The notes under the pieces: generated by a model | Databases searched by the model: none | The model's input: only the letters and a program-made list of their open reading frames with translations | What the model was told of the DNA's origin: nothing | Translations under genes and position numbers: made by a program | Part shown: piece by piece, positions 44,674 through 54,381 of the stretch | Numbering within the stretch: the first letter of the stretch is position 1 | Layout: the number at the start of each line of letters is the position of its first letter | Assembly (NCBI GenBank): GCA_964470195.1 | Contig: CAYYBG010000008.1 | Location: forward strand, 1-61,238 | Length of the DNA stretch: 61,238 nucleotides | Source: RFPI01 sp964470195 | Lineage (GTDB): Bacteria; Pseudomonadota; Gammaproteobacteria; Burkholderiales; Methylophilaceae | Direction: 5' to 3'

Positions 44674-46317
44674 ATGTTGATTAAATATTTTTCTTGGCTT
44701 GAGCGTCATATCAAATTATCCCTCGCCCATATACTCAATCCGCATCAATTACTCATTATATCTGTCGCGTTTTTTATCACCTGTACTGGCAACTACGCAC
44801 TATTTAGCCGTATAGTGAAAATCTATCCTCTCGCTGACAATCTATGGTTTGTCGCTTCATTACTAGCCTTCTTCTTTATTAGTAGCTGTTTGCTTTTACT
44901 GATATTTGCTCAAGCAAGATGGGGTGCATGGGTGCTCGCAATATTTTTGCTGGCGGCGGCGGTGGCAGGTTTTTATATGGACAATTATGGCGTCATTATT
45001 GATGCCGTGATGCTGGAGAATATTTTTCAAACTAATCCCCATGAAGTAGCGGCATTAATGAGTGTTGAATTCTTTGTCAGGCTGTTAATACTCGGCATCA
45101 TTCCAGCCTATTTAGTTTTGTGGATCAATAGAAAATTAACAATAATCAGCAGCTCTATACGTTCCAGCGCTTATCTATGCGCTGTTTATTTAATTATGAT
45201 GGTCTTACTCATCATTCCATTTTCATCGGATTACGCAGATTTAATTCGTGAGCATAGAACAGTGCGCTTTTATGCTAACCCATCATATTTCACCTATTCC
45301 TTGTTTGGTTTTGTTAAACAAAAGATTATTTCAGCGCCAAGAGTACATCTTCATCAAGTGGCAGAAGATGCTCATCAAGTGATTCCAGCAACCAATCAAG
45401 ATAAGAAAAAGTTATATATTCTTGTCGTAGGCGAGACCGCTAGAGCCGATAGGTTTTCTTTAAATGGCTATCATCGATTAACCAATCCTTTGCTAGCCCA
45501 ACAGCAGGTGATTAGTTTTAAGCAAGTAAGCTCATGTGGCACATCTACCTCTGTGTCCGTGCCTTGTATGTTTTCAAAGTTTAAGAGTAAAGAATTTGAT
45601 TTAGATAAGAATGTGCAATACGAAAATGTTTTAGACGTATTAAAGCGCAACGGTGTCAGCGTTTTATGGCGCGATAATAATTCTGACTCAAAAGGGGTTG
45701 CCACACGACATGAATACCAAGACTTCAAAACACCAACGCTCAACCCAATGTGTGATGATGAGTGCAGAGATATCGGAATGCTGGCTGGCTTAGATCAATA
45801 CATCAAAAAAAATCAGCATCACGATATGCTGATTGTGTTACATCAAATGGGCAATCATGGTCCAGAATATTATCGTCGTTATCCCAAATCCTTTATCCAA
45901 TTTAAACCCTTATGCCATGACAGTCGCTTAAGCAGATGTTCACAACAAGAAATTGACAATGCTTACGATAATGCAATTCTTTATACCGATTATTTTCTTT
46001 CCAGTACCATTGATTTTCTGAAGAAATATGACAATAGCTATCAAACAGCAATGCTATATGTATCCGATCATGGTGAGTCTTTAGGGGAATATGATATCTA
46101 TCTTCATGCTGCCCCCTACATGATTGCCCCCAAGGAACAGACCCATGTGCCAGCAATCTTATGGGTGGGCAAGCAGTTCAAATTCAATCTAGATTTTTTT
46201 AAGCAATTTGAAAATCATCCAATCACCCATTCAGATTTATTTTGCAGCTTGCTAACCAGTTATCAAATCAACACCAAGATGTGCGATGCATTTCACAGCG
46301 ATATTCATTTGAAATAA
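44674..46317 (+). CDS. eptA: Lipid A phosphoethanolamine transferase, EptA/MCR family
   Basis: 547 residues from the ATG at 44674 (AAGGG eight bases upstream); a GTG at 44665 is less likely. Five N-terminal membrane helices (to about residue 190) are followed by a periplasmic sulfatase-like domain with GETARADR (metal ligand E254), the catalytic Thr in SSCGTSTSVSVPCMF (T290) and the later metal ligands in SDHGES. It transfers phosphoethanolamine from phosphatidylethanolamine to lipid A, lowering negative surface charge and raising resistance to cationic peptides. It is convergent with the ArnT/ArnC-like pair. Confidence 0.9.
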   Translation: MLIKYFSWLERHIKLSLAHILNPHQLLIISVAFFITCTGNYALFSRIVKIYPLADNLWFVASLLAFFFISSCLLLLIFAQARWGAWVLAIFLLAAAVAGFYMDNYGVIIDAVMLENIFQTNPHEVAALMSVEFFVRLLILGIIPAYLVLWINRKLTIISSSIRSSAYLCAVYLIMMVLLIIPFSSDYADLIREHRTVRFYANPSYFTYSLFGFVKQKIISAPRVHLHQVAEDAHQVIPATNQDKKKLYILVVGETARADRFSLNGYHRLTNPLLAQQQVISFKQVSSCGTSTSVSVPCMFSKFKSKEFDLDKNVQYENVLDVLKRNGVSVLWRDNNSDSKGVATRHEYQDFKTPTLNPMCDDECRDIGMLAGLDQYIKKNQHHDMLIVLHQMGNHGPEYYRRYPKSFIQFKPLCHDSRLSRCSQQEIDNAYDNAILYTDYFLSSTIDFLKKYDNSYQTAMLYVSDHGESLGEYDIYLHAAPYMIAPKEQTHVPAILWVGKQFKFNLDFFKQFENHPITHSDLFCSLLTSYQINTKMCDAFHSDIHLK

Positions 46318-46344
46318 AAATCAACTAGGCAAACATCAGAGTGA

Positions 46345-47772
46345 TTAATCTTGCCTGCAGAGCATTAAATGATATTTTCCACTTACGATAGGACTAGCAT
46401 GACATATGCTTGCCAGACGTCCATCAAGTTCTAATTGTTTAGTGACGATATAAAAGGGGTGCTCAGTTTTCTTCTGCATATCAGCAATATTCAATAATCG
46501 AATTTTCCCCTTGCTGTAAAAGCTCGCTGAAAAAGGGAGTTTGGGATAGAAATAAACTTGCTCAAGAGGAATGCCCATCATTTGTAGTTGGTGAATAAGA
46601 TTTTTGCTGGATTTATTTTGCATATTAGATGAAAGATACAAATATCCAATAAGACAAATCTTAATAGCAACAACGCTAATTAGACTAAATTGCAAAATAA
46701 TATTCACATGGTTTTTTCTTAAATGATTTTCCAAATAATGGCTAATCAGCAATGATAATGCTGGGAGACATGGCAATGTGTAGGTCCATAGTACATTGCC
46801 AGAAAAGGTAAAAAATATTAAAGGAAGTAATATCCATATCACTAAAAATTGTTGGATAGTCTGGCTTATATGAGTAGTCTGATGAATGATTTTATTTCTA
46901 ATATTGCTAAGAGAAATAAAAGCTAAGATAAACCCCCAAGGTAGCGTAGCAATCAGAAAAAATATCCAAATACTTCCTCTAGCATAGTCATGCGCATTGC
47001 CATATAAATCTCCTTCCCATCCTGCTACTAGATAGCGATTCCAATGTTCACCAATAAAAAAATATTGTAAAAAGCCCGGGGTTTTTAATTCTGCAATGAT
47101 GTACCAAGGAATGCTTAAAAGTGTAAACAGTAATATCAATAATCTAATATGCACAAATTTAAAAATAGTCAGCAGTTTGCCGTTGAATAATGCCCAAATA
47201 AATACAGGCCCTAAAAATAAAATTAGGCTAATTGGACCTTTGGCTAGCATACCAATTGATAAGCCAGTAGCAAGCAATAGAGCATTAATTTTGCTGGCGG
47301 TATCTTGCTGGATAATTCGTATCATTGCCAACAGGCTTATGCAACCACCTAGTAAAAGCGGCATATCAGTCATCACCGCACTAGAGGCAATATAAAATAA
47401 CAGCATACTCACAAGCACAGCAGGCGTTAACAGTCGGCTGCGAAGATTTAGACGTTGCGCAATATGCTGCACAGTGAAAAGGCTAAGTAGGCTGCTAATC
47501 CAGTAAAAAAATCGTCCGGCAAATTCGTTAACGCCAAAAATTTTAAAACCAAATAAAGTTAGCCAAAAAGATAGTGGGGGTTTCCCCCAGAAAGGCATTT
47601 GCTCATTAAACCATGGCGTAATCCAGTCGTTTTTCTGCAGCATGATGCGAGCGATTTCTGCATATCTTGCTTCAGTGGTATCCATAAACGGATATAAAGA
47701 GAAGATTAGTAATTGGGAGAATAAAACTAAAAAAAATGTTTTATGCCATGGCGTGGTAATGCGATCAAACAT
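46345..47772 (-). CDS. ArnT-like family 39/83 glycosyltransferase
   Basis: 475 residues with about 10-12 membrane helices. The first periplasmic loop has the conserved acidic signature (MDTTEARYAEIARIMLQKND) and the following FWGKPPLSFWLT, as in ArnT and related polyprenyl-phosphate sugar transferases. It would move a sugar (aminoarabinose in ArnT) from a lipid carrier to lipid A or another acceptor on the periplasmic side. The start overlaps the upstream ArnC-like gene by eight bases. The remaining arn genes (arnA, B, D) are not in the window, so the sugar may not be aminoarabinose. Confidence 0.83.
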   Translation of the reverse strand: MFDRITTPWHKTFFLVLFSQLLIFSLYPFMDTTEARYAEIARIMLQKNDWITPWFNEQMPFWGKPPLSFWLTLFGFKIFGVNEFAGRFFYWISSLLSLFTVQHIAQRLNLRSRLLTPAVLVSMLLFYIASSAVMTDMPLLLGGCISLLAMIRIIQQDTASKINALLLATGLSIGMLAKGPISLILFLGPVFIWALFNGKLLTIFKFVHIRLLILLFTLLSIPWYIIAELKTPGFLQYFFIGEHWNRYLVAGWEGDLYGNAHDYARGSIWIFFLIATLPWGFILAFISLSNIRNKIIHQTTHISQTIQQFLVIWILLPLIFFTFSGNVLWTYTLPCLPALSLLISHYLENHLRKNHVNIILQFSLISVVAIKICLIGYLYLSSNMQNKSSKNLIHQLQMMGIPLEQVYFYPKLPFSASFYSKGKIRLLNIADMQKKTEHPFYIVTKQLELDGRLASICHASPIVSGKYHLMLCRQD

Positions 47773-48805
47773 AGTATTGCGATTTGTGTTGTTTGGAATT
47801 TTCCCGTCCTAGCCGAAGATAATTATTAACGCTGGCCGATTCACTAGGGAATTTTTGGTCTATCAAATAAAGTGGTCTTGATTTACTTTCTACCGACATT
47901 CTTGCTAAATACTCACCGATAATTCCTAAACTGATTAAGTGAATACCACCTAAAAAAAGCATGGTTAACATCAACCAAGGAATATTGCTGATAGGCGTGT
48001 CTTGCATCAATGATGTGCCAACTAAATAAGCTGTTGCAATAAAACATATGCAGGTAATGAGCGCACCAAGATACAGAGATATTTTTAGTGGTGCAGCAGA
48101 AAAACTGGTGATTCCATCAATCGCAAAATTCCATAATTTCCAGTATGACCATTTGGTTTTACCTGCCACACGATGCTGTCTTTGATAGTCTAGCGTAATG
48201 GATTGAAACCCTACCCATGCGAAGATGCCTTTCATAAAACGGACTTTCTCAGGCATCAGGTTGATTGCATTTACCGCGCGTCGGCTTAATAAACGATAAT
48301 CGCCAACATCTTGTTGAATAGGAATATCGCTTAAGTGACCTATCACTTTATAAAAATATTTTGCAGTGATGCGTTTGATGAAGCTGTCAGCCTGCCTGTC
48401 TGATCTTCTCATATTGACCACATCAGCACCCAATTGCCATGCTTTAATCATTTCTGGAATAAGTTCTGGCGGGTCTTGCAAATCGCTATCAATAACGATT
48501 ACTGCATCACCATTGGCTGCCTCAAGTCCAGCAGTAACAGCAATTTCTTTACCGAAATTCCTGCTTAAGCGTATCAGTGATAGACGCTTGTCAACTTGAT
48601 ATAAGGATTGTAGTACCGCAAAACTTTGATCATTGCTGCCATCATCAACGTAAATAATTTCATAATGAAATTGATGCTGGTTTAATACCTCAGTGAGCGC
48701 TAAATGAAAAGTTTTAATGACCTGCATTTCATTAAAAACAGGTGCCACAATACTAATTAAAGTCTGTTTTTTATCAAACGAAAAATTCTTAAGTAACTCG
48801 CCCAT
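47765..48805 (-). CDS. ArnC/GtrB-like undecaprenyl-phosphate glycosyltransferase
   Basis: 346 residues from the ATG at 48805; a TTG at 48820 adds five residues. The GT2 domain (about 20-235) contains VAPVFNE, YVDDGSNDQS, VIDSDLQDPPELI and the RFMKGIFAWVG segment. Two C-terminal membrane helices (about 235-310) form the DPMS/GtrB-type anchor. It should load a sugar onto undecaprenyl phosphate for the downstream ArnT-like enzyme. Confidence 0.87.
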   Translation of the reverse strand: MGELLKNFSFDKKQTLISIVAPVFNEMQVIKTFHLALTEVLNQHQFHYEIIYVDDGSNDQSFAVLQSLYQVDKRLSLIRLSRNFGKEIAVTAGLEAANGDAVIVIDSDLQDPPELIPEMIKAWQLGADVVNMRRSDRQADSFIKRITAKYFYKVIGHLSDIPIQQDVGDYRLLSRRAVNAINLMPEKVRFMKGIFAWVGFQSITLDYQRQHRVAGKTKWSYWKLWNFAIDGITSFSAAPLKISLYLGALITCICFIATAYLVGTSLMQDTPISNIPWLMLTMLFLGGIHLISLGIIGEYLARMSVESKSRPLYLIDQKFPSESASVNNYLRLGRENSKQHKSQYYV

Positions 48806-48922
48806 TTGCGCACCATTCAATTTTTGACAATCAGTTAATATGGATAATTAAAGTTTGCCCATAGTTCTTGCCTTGCATCACATCAGGAAAAACTCCCTTT
48901 CATCATGTCCGTAAATATATTT

Positions 48923-49795
48923 TTATGGATTACAACTAGGACAAAAAGCTGCTTCAGCATATGGCTCATCACATTCATTTAGCTGCTGATAATGGCATTT
49001 TATGCAACGATAAATTTCACCTTTGGATTGATGTGTGGCGCTGCCGCACTGTTCACAAGGCAGTCCAATCAATGCTTCAGATTTACCCCAGCCTGGGGTG
49101 TTGCAATGAGGGCAAAGCGATAAAAGTCTATCTACCAATTGATGTGCTAATTGCTCAATATGCTTCATTCGTTTGGGGTTTAAATGTGCTCTTAATTCAC
49201 TCTCCACCCATACTTGTTGGGTAGGGGATAAAGCCATTGCTTGTTCAAAGTGGCTTTTAAGTTTGGCAAATGAAGTGATGCCTTTAAGGAATTTCTGTGA
49301 TGGCTGTTTGGGGTAGGGGCACATCATTAAGCCAAAGGTTGGGAATCTGGTTTGCTCAGCAAATTGATAAAGTTCATCTAGGCTGGACACGATCTCAGAA
49401 AAATAATGAATATCAGTGCTGATAGAAGATACATGCAACTCGATATTATTTTTTCTATCCATCAAATATAAGATTTCATGATTAGCATTGATATACGGCA
49501 TATCTGGATGAGGTCCAAAGCTCCCCTCACTGCCTATGGCTAAATCCGTATCGGTTTTTTCTAGTGCCCATAAACATTTTTGTCTTGCCGCTTGCAGCGG
49601 TGTTAATGTGCGTTCTAGCTCACCAGAGAAAGTGCCGAGTTGATCGGTATCGACATGAAATTCAATCATCTTGGCGGCCAAGCGTTTGGAAAATACTGGC
49701 GCAAGCGCGATGGATTTGTAATGTTTTGTGGCAATAACAAACTGCTGATGCTGATAGATTGATGGCTTAATTTGCGCTAATTCAAAGGCATCCAT
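48923..49795 (-). CDS. DUF6671-like protein with C-terminal zinc ribbons
   Basis: 290 residues from the ATG at 49795, strongly supported by CGGGAG six bases upstream; a longer frame from 49957 lies inside dabA and is rejected. The N-terminal two-thirds (FVIATKHYKSIALAPVFSK; IGSEGSFGPHPDMPYINAN) match a conserved family of unknown function. The C-terminus carries paired cysteines for two zinc ribbons (CPHCNTPGWG, CEQCG, CIKCHYQQLN, CPSC). It overlaps the dabA stop by 19 bases and is therefore the third gene of the dab operon. A role in carbon uptake or zinc supply for DabA is guesswork. Confidence 0.78.
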   Translation of the reverse strand: MDAFELAQIKPSIYQHQQFVIATKHYKSIALAPVFSKRLAAKMIEFHVDTDQLGTFSGELERTLTPLQAARQKCLWALEKTDTDLAIGSEGSFGPHPDMPYINANHEILYLMDRKNNIELHVSSISTDIHYFSEIVSSLDELYQFAEQTRFPTFGLMMCPYPKQPSQKFLKGITSFAKLKSHFEQAMALSPTQQVWVESELRAHLNPKRMKHIEQLAHQLVDRLLSLCPHCNTPGWGKSEALIGLPCEQCGSATHQSKGEIYRCIKCHYQQLNECDEPYAEAAFCPSCNP

Positions 49796-52044
49796 TGCAA
49801 CTCCCGAGATAAGGTAAATGTTTGATTTAACTCTGGGTCTATACAGAATAAATGTACCCAGCCATTGCCAAATAACTGTTGCAAAATGGCTTGTTGTTGA
49901 ATCACCGATAAAATACTTTGCTTTGGCGCATACACCATGACCGATAAGCGCAGACATTGGTGATAGGGGTGCTGATCATCAATAAACACCGATTGCAAAG
50001 GTAGGCCGTTCATCAAATCACTAGCATTGCCTTGCATGACGCCCAATTTGCCTACGATGTTTTTGCTCACCTTGCTACCCGTGCCGTAAGCCACATTATC
50101 CAAAGTAGAGAAAAAGTATTGCGAGTTAATCCATTGAGCGACCACCATAGGGGCAGTAAGGATAGTGGTGAGAGATTGCAACTGCGGGTCTTTTTGCCAT
50201 TCATAAGAATGCAGGAATGAGCGACCTTGCAAATCTACTTTTTCTGTTAGCCAACGTGGTCCCACGATAAAACTGGCGTTGCCAGAGAGTCCCCATTCAG
50301 GACGTGTTTGTGCCCAATCCAAGGCATGCTGTTTGGTTTTCTCTGCGGCTGCATTAGTGGTTTTATTGGGGTATAAACGCGCTAGACGCCAAGCACTATT
50401 TCTATCTCTTGCCAGCAGCAAATCTGCTTTAATTTTTGCTAGCTTATCTTGGATATCCACCAAGATATCCTCTTCATAGATATCTAATTCATCTGTAGTG
50501 GTATTGTGCTCTGCGCCGACAAAGGTGGTATCAGCAGGAATGTGTATGCCCATTTCTGCCAAGCCATGACGAATTTCAGCGTCATTCAGCATATTGGCTA
50601 ATACGCGTGCATTGCCACCGCCATGACGTCCTCCGCATGCGCCACAATCTAAGGCTGTTGCATAGGCATTATTTTGGGTGCTACTGCCATGACCGCAGAA
50701 CATCACTACCGCAGCGAAATTTTCTGTCAGTCCCATCATCGTTAAAGCATTAGCAGCGTATTGCAACTGCGTCGCTTTAGGGATAGCACTGCAATCCAAC
50801 TGCTTATCATGGTCTGGACTAATTTGTTGGCGCAACTTAGTTTTGAGTAATACTGAGGTGCTTGGGAATATGCTTTTTATTCCCATCCAAAGGCCTGTAA
50901 TCGGACCTAGTGTTTCGACTAAATTAAATGGCGCTGCAAAGGTATATTTCAGCGATTGAAAAATTCTCTTTAGTCCCTCTATGCGTTGATGTGCCTCATG
51001 ATGGTCATGCAGATGACAGCATGGCGATTGCTCAACGGTATGCGCAGGTTTTAGTAACACCGGACATGAAGCATGTTGCTCGTCGGTAACAGAGTCATGT
51101 AAAGCAATCGGCAGACCAAAGAAGCCGGCAAAACCTAAAGTCTGATAATTCCCCGTTGCCTCGAATGCTCTACGGAATGGCTCTGAGCGTACATCAATAC
51201 AGAACGCTAACTGTGCATCAGCTCTAGTAGTTTGAGCTGGCTTGCTTTGATTGCTTAATGACGAGAGCAATTTTTGTTGGTAGTTTGATTCGTTTTTTTG
51301 TAACTGATTAAAGAATTGTTGGTATTTCTCTTTTTGCTTAGATTGCTTACTGTTGTAACGATACCAAACCAGAATATCTTTCGCTTTACGCCAAACTAAA
51401 CAAGTAATTACTAGACGCAATGCCAAATAGTCTGCATGCGATACCGGATAGGGTAATTGCGCATCAGCCACATCTGCCCATTGGCAGCGGTATTGTGTAT
51501 AGGCTGCCCAGCCTGGCAATGTGCTTAGCATCAAGCTAAGGAATAGCTGATGCTCTTGCGGATTGATTTCTAATATATTCAAACATTCCGCAATCACCTC
51601 GATAGGATCTTGTGATAAATCCATCAGCCAGCATTGCTGCCAACTGCCTTTGGACACAATAGTGTGATCAAATTGCAACATTAATACACAGCTATTTAAT
51701 AAGCCAAGATGACGCATAGGCATGGCAATGCTCGCTTGCCCTTGGTCATAAAATGCCTGTAACCATTTAATGCTGACGCGATTGATATCCAGCATTGGCA
51801 GTGGCAAGTGGCCTTGCTGAAACAGATGACTGGCTTGTTCTACCGCTTGCTCAAAAGGCAGCTCTTGAAAGCCCATCAATGGATTCACAGCGATAATATT
51901 TTTTAGTGGCCAAGCTGGCGCTATGGTTTGCCAACTTTGCTGTATCACTTTGTTTAAATGAGAGATTGAATAATCTTCAAGCGGACGCATACCCTGCGCA
52001 TCTAAGTGCTCGGCATGTTTTAATTCTTGACTGAATAATTTCAT
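49777..52044 (-). CDS. dabA: Inorganic carbon transporter subunit DabA (DUF2309/UPF0753)
   Basis: 755 residues, slightly shorter than typical DabA (~800). The beta-carbonic-anhydrase-like zinc site is recognisable: C282 and D284 in FCIDVRSEPFRRAFEATG, H452 in FCGHGSS and C467 in LDCGACGGRHGGGNAR. DabA is a peripheral zinc protein that, with DabB, accumulates bicarbonate using the proton gradient. AAGGGGGAA precedes the ATG, and dabB ends 11 bases upstream. Confidence 0.92.
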   Translation of the reverse strand: MKLFSQELKHAEHLDAQGMRPLEDYSISHLNKVIQQSWQTIAPAWPLKNIIAVNPLMGFQELPFEQAVEQASHLFQQGHLPLPMLDINRVSIKWLQAFYDQGQASIAMPMRHLGLLNSCVLMLQFDHTIVSKGSWQQCWLMDLSQDPIEVIAECLNILEINPQEHQLFLSLMLSTLPGWAAYTQYRCQWADVADAQLPYPVSHADYLALRLVITCLVWRKAKDILVWYRYNSKQSKQKEKYQQFFNQLQKNESNYQQKLLSSLSNQSKPAQTTRADAQLAFCIDVRSEPFRRAFEATGNYQTLGFAGFFGLPIALHDSVTDEQHASCPVLLKPAHTVEQSPCCHLHDHHEAHQRIEGLKRIFQSLKYTFAAPFNLVETLGPITGLWMGIKSIFPSTSVLLKTKLRQQISPDHDKQLDCSAIPKATQLQYAANALTMMGLTENFAAVVMFCGHGSSTQNNAYATALDCGACGGRHGGGNARVLANMLNDAEIRHGLAEMGIHIPADTTFVGAEHNTTTDELDIYEEDILVDIQDKLAKIKADLLLARDRNSAWRLARLYPNKTTNAAAEKTKQHALDWAQTRPEWGLSGNASFIVGPRWLTEKVDLQGRSFLHSYEWQKDPQLQSLTTILTAPMVVAQWINSQYFFSTLDNVAYGTGSKVSKNIVGKLGVMQGNASDLMNGLPLQSVFIDDQHPYHQCLRLSVMVYAPKQSILSVIQQQAILQQLFGNGWVHLFCIDPELNQTFTLSRELQWMPLN

Positions 52045-52055
52045 AATTTCCCCCT

Positions 52056-53381
52056 TTAATAGTGGTAATGATTACGGTGGGCAGTAATTGTTTTGGCATG
52101 CGGCTGACTAGCGTTCAACATGCGCACATATAGTTTCAGCCGCCAACTAGGCAACCAATTTGACTGCGGTACTGAAGTTCTGAATAACATCAATAGCCAT
52201 GCCACTACCATTAGCCCGATGACCAACCAGTGGATTGCCAACATGGATTGCGGTTGATGGATTTGCATAGGCGCTAATACCCACTCCACCAAAGTTAGAT
52301 TCAGTCCATAAATAGTCCCGATGATTAAGCTGGCAAGCAAAGATAAAATCCAACGCAATTTGCTAATACTTTGCATAATGGTGAGCGCGCCTTGACTGCA
52401 GGCAACTAAGGCTAGGATATGAATAATCACGCTGGTATTGGCTGGTACCAGACTGTTGCCACTAGCAAGCGCAAAACAGACCGTGCCGATTAAACCAAAA
52501 GACAGCGCAAGTATTAATTGATAAACAGTTGGCGCTGCCGCTGCACTAATTCTTTTTTCTTGTGCGGCAGAACCAGAGTTTAGGAATAGGTAGGCCTTAA
52601 ACATGCCATGCCAGATAAGATGGGAGATTGCCGCAGCAAATAAACCAAGGCCGCACTCGGCAATCATAAAGCCCATTTGCGCCATGGTGGAACAGGCCAA
52701 CATTCTTTTCACATCGTGTTGCATTAATTTCCACCAAGTGCCCAGCAAAGCGGTGATTGCGCCTGCCACGAAAATCAATTGCAGTAATTCGCTATGGCCG
52801 AGGAATAGCGGTGCAAATCTCGCCAATAAAAACCCGCCGCCATTTACCAAGCCAGCGTGCATAAAAGCAGACACTGGAGTGGGGGAATTTAAAGAACTCA
52901 GTAGCCAGCGATGGAAAGGCCAAATGGCTGACTGTGTCATGGCGGCGATTAGCAAGAAAGTGCCGCTGATGAACTGAGATTGGCTGTTTAAATTGCTTAG
53001 CTCAAGTTGCGTGAGATACATGGTTTGGCTGTGCAATGCCAATATAGTTAGTCCCAGCGTTAGACTAATTAAACCCAAGGCAAAGTTGATCAATGCTAAG
53101 TTGGCGGAAGCGCGCGCCGCCGCCCATTCAATTTTGTGCAACATTAAACGCGATAACAAGTAATTGCTTAGCGCCCAAGCCAATACAAAAAGTGGCAAAT
53201 AATTAGCGCTGACCAACACTGCCACGCTAAGCATAAGGCTGACTGTCAGGATAAAGAATTTGTTTTTTTTGCGATCGCCTTGCAAATAACGCGATGAGAA
53301 AGACATCACCACCAAGCCGATAAACCCTATCAGGCATACCATGACTAGGCTTAATGCATCAAAGTGAAATAGTTGATTCAT
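52056..53381 (-). CDS. dabB: Inorganic carbon transporter membrane subunit DabB (NuoL-like)
   Basis: 441 residues from the ATG at 53381, which has AAGGAGTG upstream; the longer reading to 53450 has no such site. About 12-13 membrane helices are present, with the proton-conducting transporter core (WPFHRWLLSSLNSPTPVSAFMHAGLVNGGG, 30 residues around 170-200; DVKRMLACSTMAQMGFM) shared with NuoL/MrpA. It couples proton entry to DabA-dependent carbon hydration. First gene of the dabB-dabA-DUF6671 operon, divergent from a LysR regulator. Confidence 0.9.
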   Translation of the reverse strand: MNQLFHFDALSLVMVCLIGFIGLVVMSFSSRYLQGDRKKNKFFILTVSLMLSVAVLVSANYLPLFVLAWALSNYLLSRLMLHKIEWAAARASANLALINFALGLISLTLGLTILALHSQTMYLTQLELSNLNSQSQFISGTFLLIAAMTQSAIWPFHRWLLSSLNSPTPVSAFMHAGLVNGGGFLLARFAPLFLGHSELLQLIFVAGAITALLGTWWKLMQHDVKRMLACSTMAQMGFMIAECGLGLFAAAISHLIWHGMFKAYLFLNSGSAAQEKRISAAAAPTVYQLILALSFGLIGTVCFALASGNSLVPANTSVIIHILALVACSQGALTIMQSISKLRWILSLLASLIIGTIYGLNLTLVEWVLAPMQIHQPQSMLAIHWLVIGLMVVAWLLMLFRTSVPQSNWLPSWRLKLYVRMLNASQPHAKTITAHRNHYHY

Positions 53382-53472
53382 TTTGCAAGCACTCCTTGAA
53401 TAAACAAATTTTGTTGAAGCGGATATTAAAGCAAGGTATATTATTAGCAAAACGAATTTATTTAATTTATTC

Positions 53473-53489
53473 TATTAGGAAATCTAATA
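53473..53489. promoter_or_regulatory. Inverted repeat at the LysR gene start
   Basis: TATTAG-N5-CTAATA is a perfect 6-bp inverted repeat ending one base before the regulator's ATG. It lies in the 108-base divergent region shared with dabB. It could be an autoregulatory site or a small mRNA hairpin over the ribosome binding site (AGGAAAT is in its loop). Confidence 0.4.
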
Positions 53490-54344
53490 ATGTATTTGGA
53501 CTCATTGACCTTGGAATGTTTTGTCGCGGTGGCTGAAACAGGTAGTTTTACTCGCGCCTCTGAGCGAGTTGGACGCACTCAGTCGGCAGTTAGCCAACAG
53601 ATTTCTAAATTAGAAATGTTTCTAGATCGCAAATTATTTGAACGTGGCAAACAATTAACACTTAGCCCAGATGGCGAAATATTGTTGGGATACGCCAAAA
53701 AAATCGTGCATCTTAATCACGAGTTAGTGGATTACTTTAAACACCCAGAATTAAAAGGTGAGGTAAGTTTTGGTTTGCCCGAAGACTTTGCCAGTGTGTT
53801 CTTGTCAGAGGTATTAAGTGAGTTTTCCGAATTGCACCCGCGAATTATGTTGCATATTGAATGTGATTTAACTTTGCCTTTGTATGAGAAATTTAAGCGC
53901 AAAGAATTAGACTTGGTGGTGGTTAAAATGAGTCGTCCGGAACACTTTCCGAATGGTATTGATGTCTGGTCAGAGCGCTTAGATTGGGTTGGTAACGCGG
54001 ATTTGTTTGGTGAAAGCGATGACGATAGTGTGCCTTTAGTATTATCACCGCATCCCTGTGTATATCGTAGCCGAGCGATTCAAGCATTAGAAAATATGGG
54101 GCGCAAATGGCGCATTGTGTTTTCTAGCCAAAGTTATGCCAGCACCATTGCCGCTGTAAAAGCTGGTATGGGGGTGACCGTGTTGCCGCACAATATGGTG
54201 CCACAAGATTTGCAAGTGATAGACCAAGAACATAAAGTGCCAGAGCTACAGGATATCCATGTGTCATTGCTAAAACATAACTTTGAAAACTCTGCAGTAA
54301 ACTCACTAGAGGAATTTGTCTTACAGCGACTCAAGCGTAGTTAG
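53490..54344 (+). CDS. LysR-family transcriptional regulator, divergent from dabBA
   Basis: 284 residues. The N-terminal winged HTH (LTLECFVAVAETGSFTRASE, then QSAVSQQISKLE) is followed by a type 2 periplasmic-binding effector domain (about 92-280; GEVSFGLPEDFASVFLSEVL; MGVTVLPHNM). Divergent placement with a 108-base shared promoter region is the classic LysR arrangement, so it probably controls the dab operon, perhaps in response to carbon status. LrhA-like sequence features do not identify the effector. Confidence 0.85.
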   Translation: MYLDSLTLECFVAVAETGSFTRASERVGRTQSAVSQQISKLEMFLDRKLFERGKQLTLSPDGEILLGYAKKIVHLNHELVDYFKHPELKGEVSFGLPEDFASVFLSEVLSEFSELHPRIMLHIECDLTLPLYEKFKRKELDLVVVKMSRPEHFPNGIDVWSERLDWVGNADLFGESDDDSVPLVLSPHPCVYRSRAIQALENMGRKWRIVFSSQSYASTIAAVKAGMGVTVLPHNMVPQDLQVIDQEHKVPELQDIHVSLLKHNFENSAVNSLEEFVLQRLKRS

Positions 54345-54381
54345 CTGGGCGCAAGGCTGAAACAATGAAAGGCGAGAACTG

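Noticed and set aside
49796..49957. Longer N-terminus for the DUF6671-like gene
   Set aside because: These codons lie wholly inside dabA, and the ATG at 49795 has a near-ideal ribosome binding site, so the extension is not credible.
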